Assembly (NCBI GenBank): GCA_016788065.1
Contig: JAEUTI010000085.1
Span: 1-64,000 of the forward strand
Reading direction: 5' to 3'
Source of the DNA: Bacteroidia bacterium
GTDB taxonomy: Bacteria; Bacteroidota; Bacteroidia; AKYH767-A; OLB10
Length of the DNA stretch: 64,000 nucleotides
Shown here: positions 8,766 through 17,784 of the stretch, piece by piece
Layout of the letters: every line of letters starts with the position of its first letter
Numbering within the stretch: the first letter of the stretch is position 1
Position numbers and translations under genes: made by a program
Notes under the pieces: generated by a model
The model's input: the letters and a program-made list of their open reading frames with translations, nothing else
Database searches by the model: none
Told to the model about the DNA's origin: nothing

Positions 8766-11700
8766 ACTGCAGTTTTCAGGTTATCATTAAGTAAATCGAG
8801 TTCAGCAACAGTGCCGTTGCCCTCGGAATGAATATCAATTCTGGCATTTATCATGTTGGCGCGGCGTTTCACATTATTCAATCCATGCCCTGTATTATGT
8901 CCATTCATTTTAAATCCGGTTCCATTGTCCTTAAACCGGAATCGAACCAGCTGTTCTTCTCGTACCAATTCAAGATTGGTAGTGGTACTGTTGGCATGCT
9001 TCAGACTATTATGCATGACTTCCTTAAAAATCAGCAACACATGTCTCTTGTGTGCTGGAGAAATTATTTGTTCTTTTAAATCTTCCGATACATCTCCCGC
9101 TTCAAACAACACTCCGGTATTATCAAATAATTCCAATCCAAATTCCCGGATCTGACTGTACAAATCATACACCGAATCCTTATCAGGATCCATGGCCCAT
9201 AACATATCTTTCATGGTATGATACAAAGTTCCGGATGCTTCAATAATCCGATCAAGATGCGGTCTGAGATCAGCTTGCTCCGGACCAATTTTTTTCTTCA
9301 GGATTTCTGCAAACCAGGAAATAATGGTAAGCTTATGTCCCAGCTCATCGTGGAAGTCAGCAGCTGTTGCTCTTCTAATTTTTTCCACCTCACGTACCTG
9401 ATCAAGCTTCATGCTTAATCGGTATTTATGCAATCCCCATAATACTCCAGCAATAAATGCCGCTATCATCAAATAAAACCAAATGGTTTTGTAAAAAGGA
9501 GGCTTTACATTGATGATAAACATATCACCTTCCGTATTGTAGCTGCCATCACTATTAGATGCTTTGACTCTGAAAATGTACTTTCCGGGAGGCAGTTGTG
9601 AGAAATTCACACGAGTAGAATTCCCTGCATACGTCCAGTCACTTTGAAATCCTTCTAATTTATAAGCATATTGATTTTTCTGTGGATCAACATAATGCAA
9701 TCCGATAAAATTAACGGTGAAAGAATTATCCTTGTACTTCAAATCAATCATCTTCGATTCCTGGTAATCATCTAATTTTACCAGTTGATTTCCATTTAGC
9801 TGAATGCTGGTGATGAGAACCGAAGGCGGCGACTGATCTCTGATAATTTGTCGGGGATAAAAAGATGTATATCCATCAATTCCACCAAAATAAAGTTCAC
9901 CATCCGTAGCTTTAAATGCAGCATAGCTGTTAAATTCATTGCTTTGCAGTCCATCATGAATATCATATGTGGCAATTGCAAATCCGCGGGTAGCGAATTC
10001 TGTCAAACCATTATTGGTACTGATCCATAAATGTCCCGTTAAGGAATCATTCAAAATTGCATAAATTACATTATTCTTTAAACCGTTTCTCGTAGAATAA
10101 TTGGCGAATTTCCGCTTTCCATTTTCATTCACGATTCGGGTTAATCCATTCATGGTTCCTACCCAGATATTATGATCGCTGTCTTCGGTTATACAAAGTA
10201 TATTTTGGTTTCTCAGACTGGTTGTATCCGACTGATGATGGTAAAAAGTTTGTGGTTTATCGAAATCCGGTTGCTCCCGCCCTTTCATCTCATACAGCTC
10301 TAAACCAGATGATGTTCCAACCCAATGATTACCGTAATAATCGATATAATGGCACGAATAATAGAAGCCCTGATCTTTAATTCGGGCAGGATCATCCTGC
10401 GTAATTAAAGGTTTAAATATTCCTGCTACCGGATCCAGTTTTAAAATGCTATACCTGCGAATGGCATAAATAGCACCGTCAGTTCCGGCAGAAAGTGTTC
10501 TTATAAAATTGAGTTCAGTATCACTCTCTATCCTGACTTCTTTAGTCAATATTTTCTCGTTTTTGACTTCACTTTGAAAAATTTTGTTCGAAGACCCAAA
10601 ATATAATTTATTGCTTTCATCTTTCACCAAACCGCTGATATAATCACCATCCAATCCATCTTTCGTAATGGACGATGGCAACACGGTTTGGTAGGAATTA
10701 TCACGTTTATTAAAACACAGCAACCCTTTATTAGTACCTAACCATACCCGGTCATCATCGGTTTTCACCAATGCCGAAACAAATGATGTGTTCAGTGGCG
10801 ATGAAACCATACGGTTGGTACTGAAATTTTTTGTGACAGGAATAAGTCTTACTGCTCCTCCAGTATTAAAACCGCACCAAATAATACCTCGTGTGATGCG
10901 ATCTTCCCAAAAAGAAATGGCAGCACCTTTTGAAAGCACACCCAAAAGTGTTTCAGTTTTTATTTCCTCAAATTTTAGCGGACTTTCCGGAGCTTTTAAA
11001 ATAGAAGCTTCTCTGACAACCTGCACTCCATGATCGTTATATCCAATCCACATATCGCCATTAGTGCCACATAATAGTGATTTCACATGGTCAGCCGCCA
11101 TATTTTGCTGATTGACACTGTTCCGTTTTACAGAGCGAATATTTTCACCGGGATAACTAATGATATCTATTCCAGAACGCGTACCAACCCATACATCTCC
11201 GGTTTTATCAACTGCAATTGCCTGAATTACAAAATCCGATAACCTGTTATTTTTTTTACTGTACCATACTACTACCGGATTCGTGTTATTCGTTCTGTTA
11301 ATTGACAATTTGAACAGTCCGGCAAAAGTTCCTACCCACAATTGCTTATTCCGATCACCAGTAATGATGCTTATAAACTTGTGATCAATGGTATCTCCAG
11401 GATTTGTCTGCAATGCAATTTTCTCGAATGAAAAAGTCGATTTTTTTTCAGCAACTGTTTCATTCACCCTATACAAACCTTTTCCTGTGCCTATCCAAAT
11501 GGTTCCGTTAATATCTTCGTATAAGGATGTAATGATATTGCTTGAAAATTGTTTTTGTCCGATACCAGCCTGAAAATGCAAAAAACCTTCTGATGATGGT
11601 TGAAATAAATTCAATCCGTTATTTGCTGTTCCTGCCCAGATTCTTCCTTTGGAATCTTTGAGAAGTACAGCAGTATTATTGGATGAAATTGAATTGGTAT

Positions 11701-11938
11701 CGAAGGGCTCATCCCGGTAAACGGTAAAAGTTGTTCCATCATATTTATTCAAACCATCCTGTGTTGCCATCCAGATAAATCCGTTGTCATCCTGAATGAT
11801 GTCATACACAGAACTCTGCGACAATCCATCAGCAAGCGACATAGATACTGCCTTATAATGCTGACCTTTTGATTGTAATGAGAATGTGCAAAGCATCCCC
11901 GTAAGGAAAACCTGCAACAACAAAATATGATATTTCAT
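8762..11938 (-). CDS. Two-component sensor kinase with periplasmic reg_prop propeller and HPK7 core
   Basis: The 1058-residue protein has a signal peptide. About 700 residues of two-component-regulator propeller repeats follow (recurring GLSQSSVYDIIQDDNGFIWMAT-like units, ITSLYEDINGTIWIGT and similar), forming two beta-propellers. A Y_Y_Y domain (YAYKLEGFQSDWTYAG ... YIFRVKASNSDG) lies near 740-795 and one membrane helix near 802-822. The cytoplasmic part has an HPK7/HisKA_3 box (ADFHDELGHKLT, phospho-His near 860) and an HATPase domain (EVMHNSLKHA, DNGTGF, GHGLNNVKRR). Unlike the hybrid HTCS proteins of Bacteroides it lacks a fused receiver/AraC part; the response regulator is the separate overlapping gene. 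The ligand is unknown. A TAAATTTG promoter element and a palindrome precede it. Confidence 0.95.
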   Translation of the reverse strand: MKYHILLLQVFLTGMLCTFSLQSKGQHYKAVSMSLADGLSQSSVYDIIQDDNGFIWMATQDGLNKYDGTTFTVYRDEPFDTNSISSNNTAVLLKDSKGRIWAGTANNGLNLFQPSSEGFLHFQAGIGQKQFSSNIITSLYEDINGTIWIGTGKGLYRVNETVAEKKSTFSFEKIALQTNPGDTIDHKFISIITGDRNKQLWVGTFAGLFKLSINRTNNTNPVVVWYSKKNNRLSDFVIQAIAVDKTGDVWVGTRSGIDIISYPGENIRSVKRNSVNQQNMAADHVKSLLCGTNGDMWIGYNDHGVQVVREASILKAPESPLKFEEIKTETLLGVLSKGAAISFWEDRITRGIIWCGFNTGGAVRLIPVTKNFSTNRMVSSPLNTSFVSALVKTDDDRVWLGTNKGLLCFNKRDNSYQTVLPSSITKDGLDGDYISGLVKDESNKLYFGSSNKIFQSEVKNEKILTKEVRIESDTELNFIRTLSAGTDGAIYAIRRYSILKLDPVAGIFKPLITQDDPARIKDQGFYYSCHYIDYYGNHWVGTSSGLELYEMKGREQPDFDKPQTFYHHQSDTTSLRNQNILCITEDSDHNIWVGTMNGLTRIVNENGKRKFANYSTRNGLKNNVIYAILNDSLTGHLWISTNNGLTEFATRGFAIATYDIHDGLQSNEFNSYAAFKATDGELYFGGIDGYTSFYPRQIIRDQSPPSVLITSIQLNGNQLVKLDDYQESKMIDLKYKDNSFTVNFIGLHYVDPQKNQYAYKLEGFQSDWTYAGNSTRVNFSQLPPGKYIFRVKASNSDGSYNTEGDMFIINVKPPFYKTIWFYLMIAAFIAGVLWGLHKYRLSMKLDQVREVEKIRRATAADFHDELGHKLTIISWFAEILKKKIGPEQADLRPHLDRIIEASGTLYHTMKDMLWAMDPDKDSVYDLYSQIREFGLELFDNTGVLFEAGDVSEDLKEQIISPAHKRHVLLIFKEVMHNSLKHANSTTTNLELVREEQLVRFRFKDNGTGFKMNGHNTGHGLNNVKRRANMINARIDIHSEGNGTVAELDLLNDNLKTAV

Positions 11939-11945
11939 GATGTAA

Positions 11946-11993
11946 CAAATTTACGAAAAAGCAGCCTATAGCGGTCTTCACATATTAATGTGA
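11946..11993 (-). promoter_or_regulatory. Promoter and palindromic operator of the kinase/regulator operon
   Basis: TAAATTTG (complement of 11946-11953) ends 7 nt before the ATG. A 16-bp inverted repeat TCACAT-ATTA-ATGTGA at 11978-11993 is centred about 44 bp upstream of the expected transcription start, the position of a class II activator. It shares TAATGTG/CACATTA with the inverted repeat before the desaturase. Confidence 0.45.
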
Positions 11994-12037
11994 CGGAAAT
12001 GAATATAATACATTAAATATCAATCACTTGTAATGTA

Positions 12038-14140
12038 TCAGGAAATTCTGCTCCAATCATTTTTACCTGCTTTCCTCGCATCCAGTTGTCGGCGGAGGAT
12101 TTCATTGGATGGATTTTGTAAATGTGGATCCTTGTCGAGCAGTGAAATAGCAGCAGCCCTTGCAAGCTCCAGTATGGCTCCATCTTTTGTAAGATCTGCA
12201 ATGTGCAAATCTATCATACCCGATTGTCTCGTACCGGCAATATCACCCGGACCCCGAAGTTTCATATCGACATCTGCAATTTCGAAACCATCATTGGTAC
12301 GCACCATTGTTTGCATTCTCAACTTTGCTTCCGCAGAAAGTTTATTTCCGGTCATTAAGATGCAATAAGATTGTTCGGCACCACGGCCAACCCTTCCACG
12401 CAACTGGTGCAATTGTGACAAACCAAATCGTTCTGCACTTTCAATTATCATAACGGAAGCATTCGGTACATTCACTCCAACTTCAATTACTGTTGTGGCA
12501 ACCATGATGTGTGTAAATCCCCGTGCAAATTTTTGCATTTCCTCATCTTTATCTTTGGCAGGAAGTTTTCCATGCACAATACTTACCCTGTAGTCGGGTA
12601 ATGGGAAATCGCGGCAAATAGCTTCATAACCGGAAACAAGATTCATCAGATCCAGTTTTTCCGACTCTTCAATGAGTGGATAAACAATGTAAATTTGTCG
12701 CCCCTTAGCAATTTGCTCCTTCATAAAACCGATGATTCGCAAGCGCGCGGACTCAAACCGGTGACTTGTTTGAATAGGTTTTCTTCCGGGAGGCAACTCA
12801 TCGATTACGCTGATATCTAGATCACCGAAAATAGTCATAGCCAGCGTTCGTGGAATCGGTGTTGCGGTCATCACTAAAATATGAGGCCATACATCATCTT
12901 TACTCCATAAACGCGCCCGTTGTTCCACTCCAAAACGGTGTTGTTCATCGATGACTACTAATCCCAATGAAGAAAATTTCACGCGGTCTTCAATCAGTGC
13001 ATGTGTGCCTATAATAAAATGTAACGTACCATCGGCTAGTTCTGCCAACATCCGTTCTCGTTCTTTCTTTTTTGTTGACCCGGTGAGTAATGCAATGGTT
13101 ATAGAAGTGCCGCTAAGTAATTCCGATAAACTATTAAAATGTTGCTGCGCAAGAATTTCCGTTGGAGCCATTAAACAGGCCTGATAACCATTGTCGAGTA
13201 CCATAATCATACTCATCAATGCAACCAGCGTTTTTCCGCTTCCCACATCACCCTGCAGCAAGCGGTTCATTTGCTTTCCCGATCCCATATCGGTACGAAT
13301 TTCTTTCAATACTTTTTTTTGTGCTCCGGTCAGCTGAAAAGGTAAATGATTTTTATAAAAATTATTAAAATGATCTCCGATTTGTGTGACTACTTTTCCT
13401 TTTACTTTTTCGGTTTTGATTAATTTTCGATTCAGCAAATCGAGTTGAATGAAAAAGAGCTCTTCAAACTTTAGGCGAAACTGTGCTTTCTTCAGCATGT
13501 CGCCATCAGCAGGGAAATGAATATTCACCAATGCCTCCCGAAGCGACAACATTTTAAAAGGAGAAATCACAGAATCGGGAAGTGACTCCGGTAAATACGC
13601 CGGCAACTGTTGAATGAGTGTCTTCTGTAACCTGAGAATCCCTTTGCTGTCGAGGCCCCGTGCGCGTGCTTTTTCGGTGGTATTGTAAAAAGGCTGTGTA
13701 TTAAATCCCTGCTGCTGTTGCGTGTCAGAATACAACTCAATTTCAGGATGCACGAAATTAATTTTTCCATTGAAAATGGAAGGTTTGCCAAAAATCACAT
13801 ATTCGACTCCGGTTCGAAGCATTTCTTTAACCCAGGTAATGCCCTGAAACCATACCAATTCCACAATTCCTGTTTCGTCTCTTAAACTTGCAACCAGTCG
13901 GGTGGTACGCTTTTCTCCAAACGATTGAAACGCCGTAATGCGACCACGTACCTGTACCCAGGTAGTATCATCAGTAACTTCTTTAACTTTATAAAATCGG
14001 GAGCGGTCGATATACCGGAAGGGAAAATGAAAAAGCAAATTTCCAAAAGTTGCAATCTGCAATTCCTTGCGAAGAATATCGGCTCTGGGTGGTCCAACAC
14101 CTTTGAGGTATTCAATTGACTTATCGAAAAAAGGGTGCAT
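12038..14140 (-). CDS. recG: ATP-dependent DNA helicase RecG
   Basis: The 700-residue protein is the normal size for RecG, which remodels stalled replication forks and branched recombination intermediates. In order: N-terminal wedge/OB-fold (VQVRGRITAFQSFGEKRTTRL near 60-150), Walker A GDVGSGKT near 300, DEQH box in VIDEQHRFGVEQRARLW, TATPIPRTLAMTIFGD, then the second helicase lobe with VATTVIEVGVNVPNASVMIIE and QLRGRVGRG. It ends with the RecG-specific C-terminal region. A TACATTTG element ends 5 nt before the start codon, so the message may be nearly leaderless. Confidence 0.97.
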   Translation of the reverse strand: MHPFFDKSIEYLKGVGPPRADILRKELQIATFGNLLFHFPFRYIDRSRFYKVKEVTDDTTWVQVRGRITAFQSFGEKRTTRLVASLRDETGIVELVWFQGITWVKEMLRTGVEYVIFGKPSIFNGKINFVHPEIELYSDTQQQQGFNTQPFYNTTEKARARGLDSKGILRLQKTLIQQLPAYLPESLPDSVISPFKMLSLREALVNIHFPADGDMLKKAQFRLKFEELFFIQLDLLNRKLIKTEKVKGKVVTQIGDHFNNFYKNHLPFQLTGAQKKVLKEIRTDMGSGKQMNRLLQGDVGSGKTLVALMSMIMVLDNGYQACLMAPTEILAQQHFNSLSELLSGTSITIALLTGSTKKKERERMLAELADGTLHFIIGTHALIEDRVKFSSLGLVVIDEQHRFGVEQRARLWSKDDVWPHILVMTATPIPRTLAMTIFGDLDISVIDELPPGRKPIQTSHRFESARLRIIGFMKEQIAKGRQIYIVYPLIEESEKLDLMNLVSGYEAICRDFPLPDYRVSIVHGKLPAKDKDEEMQKFARGFTHIMVATTVIEVGVNVPNASVMIIESAERFGLSQLHQLRGRVGRGAEQSYCILMTGNKLSAEAKLRMQTMVRTNDGFEIADVDMKLRGPGDIAGTRQSGMIDLHIADLTKDGAILELARAAAISLLDKDPHLQNPSNEILRRQLDARKAGKNDWSRIS

Positions 14141-14145
14141 GGGAG

Positions 14146-14153
14146 CAAATGTA
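14146..14153 (-). promoter_or_regulatory. -7-type element TACATTTG abutting recG start
   Basis: The complement of CAAATGTA fits TAnnTTTG and ends 5 nt before the recG ATG. The nearest TTTG is only 14 bp upstream, so the -33 part is poor. Confidence 0.35.
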
Positions 14154-14223
14154 ACAAGAATTCATTTCAAATTCTTAGAAGAAAATAAGTAGATAGTTTC
14201 AACAACAATATTCAGAAGTGGTC

Positions 14224-14248
14224 ATAAAAAAACCCGCCGAAGCGGGTT
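14224..14248 (-). terminator. Rho-independent terminator of the cold-shock gene
   Basis: In the minus direction AACCCGC-TTCG-GCGGGTT (14231-14248) closes on a canonical cUUCGg tetraloop and is followed by a run of T. It lies about 50 nt past the csp stop. Confidence 0.85.
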
Positions 14249-14296
14249 CTTTTAATGTTAACGTTGCATAATTTATTCCGCCGAACAAATATAGTA

Positions 14297-14488
14297 CTAC
14301 AGTTTTTTAACATTAACTGCATTCGGGCCTTTTTTACCATCCTGCATTTCAAATGAAACCAAATCATTCTCACGGATCTTGTCTACCAGACCGGAGACAT
14401 GCACGAAGATTTCCTGTTTTGAATCGTCATCAACGATGAAACCAAAACCCTTAGATTCATTGAAAAATTTTACCTTTCCTGTTTTCAT
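14297..14488 (-). CDS. Cold-shock-domain protein (CspA family)
   Basis: The 63-residue protein is a single cold-shock OB-fold with RNP-1 (KGFGFI) and RNP-2 (IFVHVSGL) motifs, starting MKTGKVKFFNESKGF. Such proteins bind single-stranded RNA/DNA and melt mRNA structure in the cytoplasm. It is 63 rather than the usual 65-70 residues but complete. It has its own promoter with perfect spacing and its own tetraloop terminator, so it is monocistronic, and it is divergent from adenine deaminase. No temperature dependence can be read from the sequence. Confidence 0.96.
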   Translation of the reverse strand: MKTGKVKFFNESKGFGFIVDDDSKQEIFVHVSGLVDKIRENDLVSFEMQDGKKGPNAVNVKKL

Positions 14489-14520
14489 TGTGTAATCAGT
14501 TAATTTTGTGAATAATGAGC

Positions 14521-14553
14521 CAAAAATAGAATATTTTATTTACAAATTACAAA
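14521..14553 (-). promoter_or_regulatory. Promoter of the cold-shock gene
   Basis: Minus-strand TTTG (complement of 14550-14553), 21-bp spacer, TATTTTTG (complement of 14521-14528), then a ~30-nt leader. This is one of the best promoter matches in the window. Confidence 0.75.
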
Positions 14554-14575
14554 CCCTTTAATAATTCGCATTAAC

Positions 14576-16198
14576 ATGTCTGATTCATTTGAAATTCAAG
14601 GCTATATAATTGATATTCAAAATAGTACAATTTTTCCGGGAGCTGTTCTGGTTGAAAAAGGGATCATTAAATCGATCCAAAAGATGACAAATGTACCTTC
14701 CAGGTATATTTTACCGGGATTGGTAGATTCCCACATTCATATTGAAAGTTCGATGTTAACCCCGTACGAATTTGCCCGAAAGGCGCTTGTACATGGTACT
14801 GTGGCAACGGTAAGTGACCCTCACGAAATTGCAAATGTTTGTGGAATGGAAGGTATTTACTACATGCTGAAAAATGCTGCCGACGCCAAACTAAAAATTA
14901 ATTTCGGAGCACCATCCTGTGTGCCTGCCACAACTTTTGAAACTGCAGGCGCTACCATAACTCCTGAAAATATTCAGGAACTGTTAGCACGTGATGATGT
15001 GCGTTATCTCACCGAAATGATGAATTATCCGGGAGTACTTTTCAATGATCCTGTGGTGATGGAAAAAATTCGCATTGCAAAATCATTCAATAAACCTGTT
15101 GATGGACATGCTCCCGGTTTAATGGGCGATGATGCAATAAAATATATTGAAGCAGGCATTACCACCGATCATGAATGCTTTACGAAAGATGAAGCGCTTC
15201 ACAAATTAATGCATGGTATGAAAATATTGATTCGGGAAGGTTCAGCTGCCCGCAATTTTGAAGCACTTCACGAATTAATTTCAGAACACCCGCACATGAC
15301 CATGCTATGCAGTGATGACAAACATCCCGATGAGCTCATAACCGGCCATCTCAATGTGATTGTCAAACGCGCACTCGCAAAAGGACATAATTTGTTTGAT
15401 GTTTTAAGAGTTGCCTGTATTAATCCGGTGAAGCATTACAACCTTCCTGTTGGTCTGTTGCAACCTAATGATCCCGCTGATTTTATTGTGATCGATAATC
15501 CTGAAAATTTCAATATTCAGGAAACATACATCAATGGCGAAAAAGTTGCTGAAAACGGACATTGCATGTTGCCTCCAAAAACACATGAGGTGATTAATAA
15601 CTTTAGTTGCGATTCACTGACTGCTGAAGATTTCAACTATCCTTCAAATTCTGACACCATTCCGGTTATAGAAGCAATCGACGGACAACTTATCACTAAC
15701 AAAATAATGGCTCCGGCAAAAATTAAAAATGGTTTCGCTGTTGCGGATGCTGAAAATGATATTTTGAAGTTGGTTGTTGTAAACAGATATAATGCGAGCA
15801 AACCAGCAGTGTCGTTTATCAAAAACTTTAAAATCAAAAACGGTGCACTTGCATCAACGGTGGCACACGACTCGCATAACATTATCGCGGTTGGTACCGA
15901 TGATGAATCCATCGCCAAAGCGGTAAATCTCCTCATACAAAACCGGGGTGGACTAAGTGCAGTCGATCAAAATGGCGCAATGGTTTTACCTTTACCCATT
16001 GCAGGATTAATGAGTCCGCTTAGCTGTGATGAAATTGGTGAAACCTATAGCGCAATAGATAAAAAAGTTAAAAGCATGGGATGCAATCTCCGTGCCCCAT
16101 TCATGACATTATCTTTTATGGCGTTGTTGGTAATTCCGAAACTGAAACTCAGTGATAAAGGACTGTTTGATGGTGAGAAGTTTGAGTTTGTAAAATAA
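14576..16198 (+). CDS. ade: Adenine deaminase
   Basis: The 540-residue amidohydrolase matches adenine deaminase, which converts adenine to hypoxanthine and ammonia for purine salvage. Metal-binding motif HIHIESSML follows the strand LPGLVDS near residue 50, VDGHAPG lies near 180, CSDDKHPDEL near 245, and the composite beta-sandwich closes the barrel (PADFIVID). The C-terminal Ade domain includes GLSAVDQNGAMVLPLPIAGLMS. The length is typical of the family. The intergenic DNA shared with csp contains a possible TAATTTTG element at 14501-14508. It is the last housekeeping gene before the repeat-rich region. Confidence 0.95.
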   Translation: MSDSFEIQGYIIDIQNSTIFPGAVLVEKGIIKSIQKMTNVPSRYILPGLVDSHIHIESSMLTPYEFARKALVHGTVATVSDPHEIANVCGMEGIYYMLKNAADAKLKINFGAPSCVPATTFETAGATITPENIQELLARDDVRYLTEMMNYPGVLFNDPVVMEKIRIAKSFNKPVDGHAPGLMGDDAIKYIEAGITTDHECFTKDEALHKLMHGMKILIREGSAARNFEALHELISEHPHMTMLCSDDKHPDELITGHLNVIVKRALAKGHNLFDVLRVACINPVKHYNLPVGLLQPNDPADFIVIDNPENFNIQETYINGEKVAENGHCMLPPKTHEVINNFSCDSLTAEDFNYPSNSDTIPVIEAIDGQLITNKIMAPAKIKNGFAVADAENDILKLVVVNRYNASKPAVSFIKNFKIKNGALASTVAHDSHNIIAVGTDDESIAKAVNLLIQNRGGLSAVDQNGAMVLPLPIAGLMSPLSCDEIGETYSAIDKKVKSMGCNLRAPFMTLSFMALLVIPKLKLSDKGLFDGEKFEFVK

Positions 16199-16200
16199 TG

Positions 16201-16422
16201 TGCTGGTGTGCTAATGTGCTGGTGTGCTGATTTTTTGTTCCAGAGTAATAAAAATGTGACTGCTTATAACAGTGACCAGTAAGCAGTGATCAGTGTTTTG
16301 GAGATAAATTTCAAGATTCCATTTTTCACTTATGATCTATTTTGTAGCTGCTAAAGTTGGTGGTTTCCCGTTCTCAATATGTTTTTATTGAGTATTGAAT
16401 AATAAGAATTGAATAGTGAATA
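16201..16422. repeat. Direct repeat A, left flank of the surface-protein region
   Basis: The core at 16284-16422 (139 bp) matches 26632-26770 with about 11 mismatches and no gaps in a hand alignment. Upstream bases 16201-16260 share shorter blocks with 26450-26540 (GCTAATGTGCTG, GTGCTGATTTTTTGTTCC). No frame or inverted ends were seen. Confidence 0.85.
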
Positions 16423-16630
16423 TTATATTGCTCCATTTTCCTTATTCAATTTGTAATATTCAATATTTGTTATTCAATATTTTGAAACTGCTATAGAACC
16501 CATATTTTTGTTTTTCAACTGATCAAATATTCTGAATGACTTCATGATACATTTATTGAATATTGATTAGCAAGAAGTGAGAATTGAATAAGGACATATT
16601 ACTCTACAATATTCAAAAAATCGTTAATTT

Positions 16631-16679
16631 TTAATTCTTAATCATTAATCTTTAATTCCTATCGACCCTGAAGGGGTCG
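16631..16679. repeat. Heptamer repeat followed by a small palindromic repeat
   Basis: TTAATTC/TTAATCA/TTAATCT heptamers occupy 16631-16658. CGACCC-TGAAG-GGGTCG-like hairpin bases follow at 16663-16679. Both look like dispersed intergenic repeat families; the same heptamers recur around pdhA. Confidence 0.55.
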
Positions 16680-16868
16680 CATATCGAGCAGCCACTTTTT
16701 TTACATTCAATATTCACTAGAATGTATATTACTTTTTATGCTTCATATTTCACATAAAAATGGAACTATATTTTTAGATTTTTTGAAAATCATTAAAAAT
16801 AGAAAATATAGCCTAATTATTCTTTATTTGCTTGTCAATTAATGGAATAGAAAAAATCTTGAATTTAA

Positions 16869-17013
16869 TTTGCAACTTTGAAAAAAATTTCTAATTTTAC
16901 ATATAGTATTCACCAAACCCCTTCCATTCCCCCCAAGGAAGTCTGGTGAATTTAATAGCATAAATGAGTTTTAAAAAGACTCATTCGCTTTTCAACTGAG
17001 CAAAAAACTCAGT
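16869..17013 (+). promoter_or_regulatory. Promoter and three-hairpin leader of the 17072 gene
   Basis: TTTG (16869-16872), 19-bp spacer and TAATTTTA (16892-16899) make a plausible promoter. Downstream, ATTCACCA/TGGTGAAT (16908-16951, with inner CTTCC/GGAAG), AATGAGT/ACTCATT (16963-16985) and ACTGAG/CTCAGT (16995-17013) would fold as three consecutive hairpins in the 5' leader. Confidence 0.45.
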
Positions 17014-17071
17014 GCGGAATTGGATTGCTTTATTGAGAATGAATTTTAAACATATTTTAATTTGTATAGCC

Positions 17072-17512
17072 ATGAAAACACTTCGGAATTCATCTGCCTT
17101 ATGTAATTCTTTGTTTAACCGCTTTGTCAAAGTAAAGAAACGAAGAACCTTGCTTTTAATTTCTATTTTGTGGCTGACCATTTTTAATTGCCAAGCTCAG
17201 GCACCACTGGATGGTGTTTTCAATTATGTAAACGGCGCACCGGTATTTTATGTGGAAGTACCCGATTCAAATGCTGTTACTCAAATTGAACTCACGCTGG
17301 GAAGCGATGCCACACAAACAGATATTTTTAATCACACCTTCGATTACGATGTAACCACCGGACTCCCTTCAGGATATTCGTTTTCACGCAATGGCAACAA
17401 AGTGTATTTGGGATTGGGAACTTTCCCTGATCCATCAGTTTACTATGCCAAAGTGCGACTCAAAAACAGTTCCGGCGCCTGGAGTGATTATTATGAGTTC
17501 TACGGAAATTAA
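17072..17512 (+). CDS. Small exported protein of unknown function
   Basis: From the ATG at 17072 the product is 146 residues. The frame is open upstream to 17012, but the 17072 start (MKTLRNSSALCN) gives a normal charged N-region before the hydrophobic segment (RTLLLISILWLTIFNCQAQA). The CQAQ end may be a signal-peptidase I or a lipoprotein-like site. The mature part is a single beta-rich domain (FYVEVPDSNAVTQIELTLG ... YYAKVRLKNSSGAWSDYYEF) resembling an Ig/fibronectin-type module. No sorting domain follows. It is followed by repeat arrays and the giant surface-protein gene. Confidence 0.65.
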   Translation: MKTLRNSSALCNSLFNRFVKVKKRRTLLLISILWLTIFNCQAQAPLDGVFNYVNGAPVFYVEVPDSNAVTQIELTLGSDATQTDIFNHTFDYDVTTGLPSGYSFSRNGNKVYLGLGTFPDPSVYYAKVRLKNSSGAWSDYYEFYGN

Positions 17513-17529
17513 AATGCAAATCGGTTTTA

Positions 17530-17620
17530 TTCTTGAGCCGCAGGCGATCACCTATTAATTTCCCGAGCCGAAGGCGATGTCCAAATAAGTTCCCTGAGCC
17601 GAAGGCGAACCAATATTAAC
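17530..17620. repeat. Three 30-bp tandem units with a GAGCCGAAGGCGA core
   Basis: Units begin at 17530, 17560 and 17590. Cores GAGCCG(C/A)AGGCGA lie at 17535-17547, 17565-17577 and 17596-17608, each with the small inverted pair GCC/GGC. They resemble REP-type intergenic elements and run straight into the next array. Confidence 0.7.
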
Positions 17621-17763
17621 TACCCAATTAACCACTTAATTAACCACATAATTAACTACCTAATTAACCACCTAATTAACCACTAATTAACTACCTAATT
17701 AACCACTAATTAACTACCTAATTAACTACCTAATTAACTACCTAATTAACTACCTAATTAACC
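17612..17763. repeat. AT-rich 11-12-bp tandem array upstream of the giant surface gene
   Basis: About 13 units of AATTAACYACCT-type sequence, 11 or 12 bp each, end 21 bp before the ATG at 17785. The last four complete units are identical, as expected of an array that changes copy number. Confidence 0.85.
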
Positions 17764-17784
17764 CTTTTCTAAATCCTGAAAACA

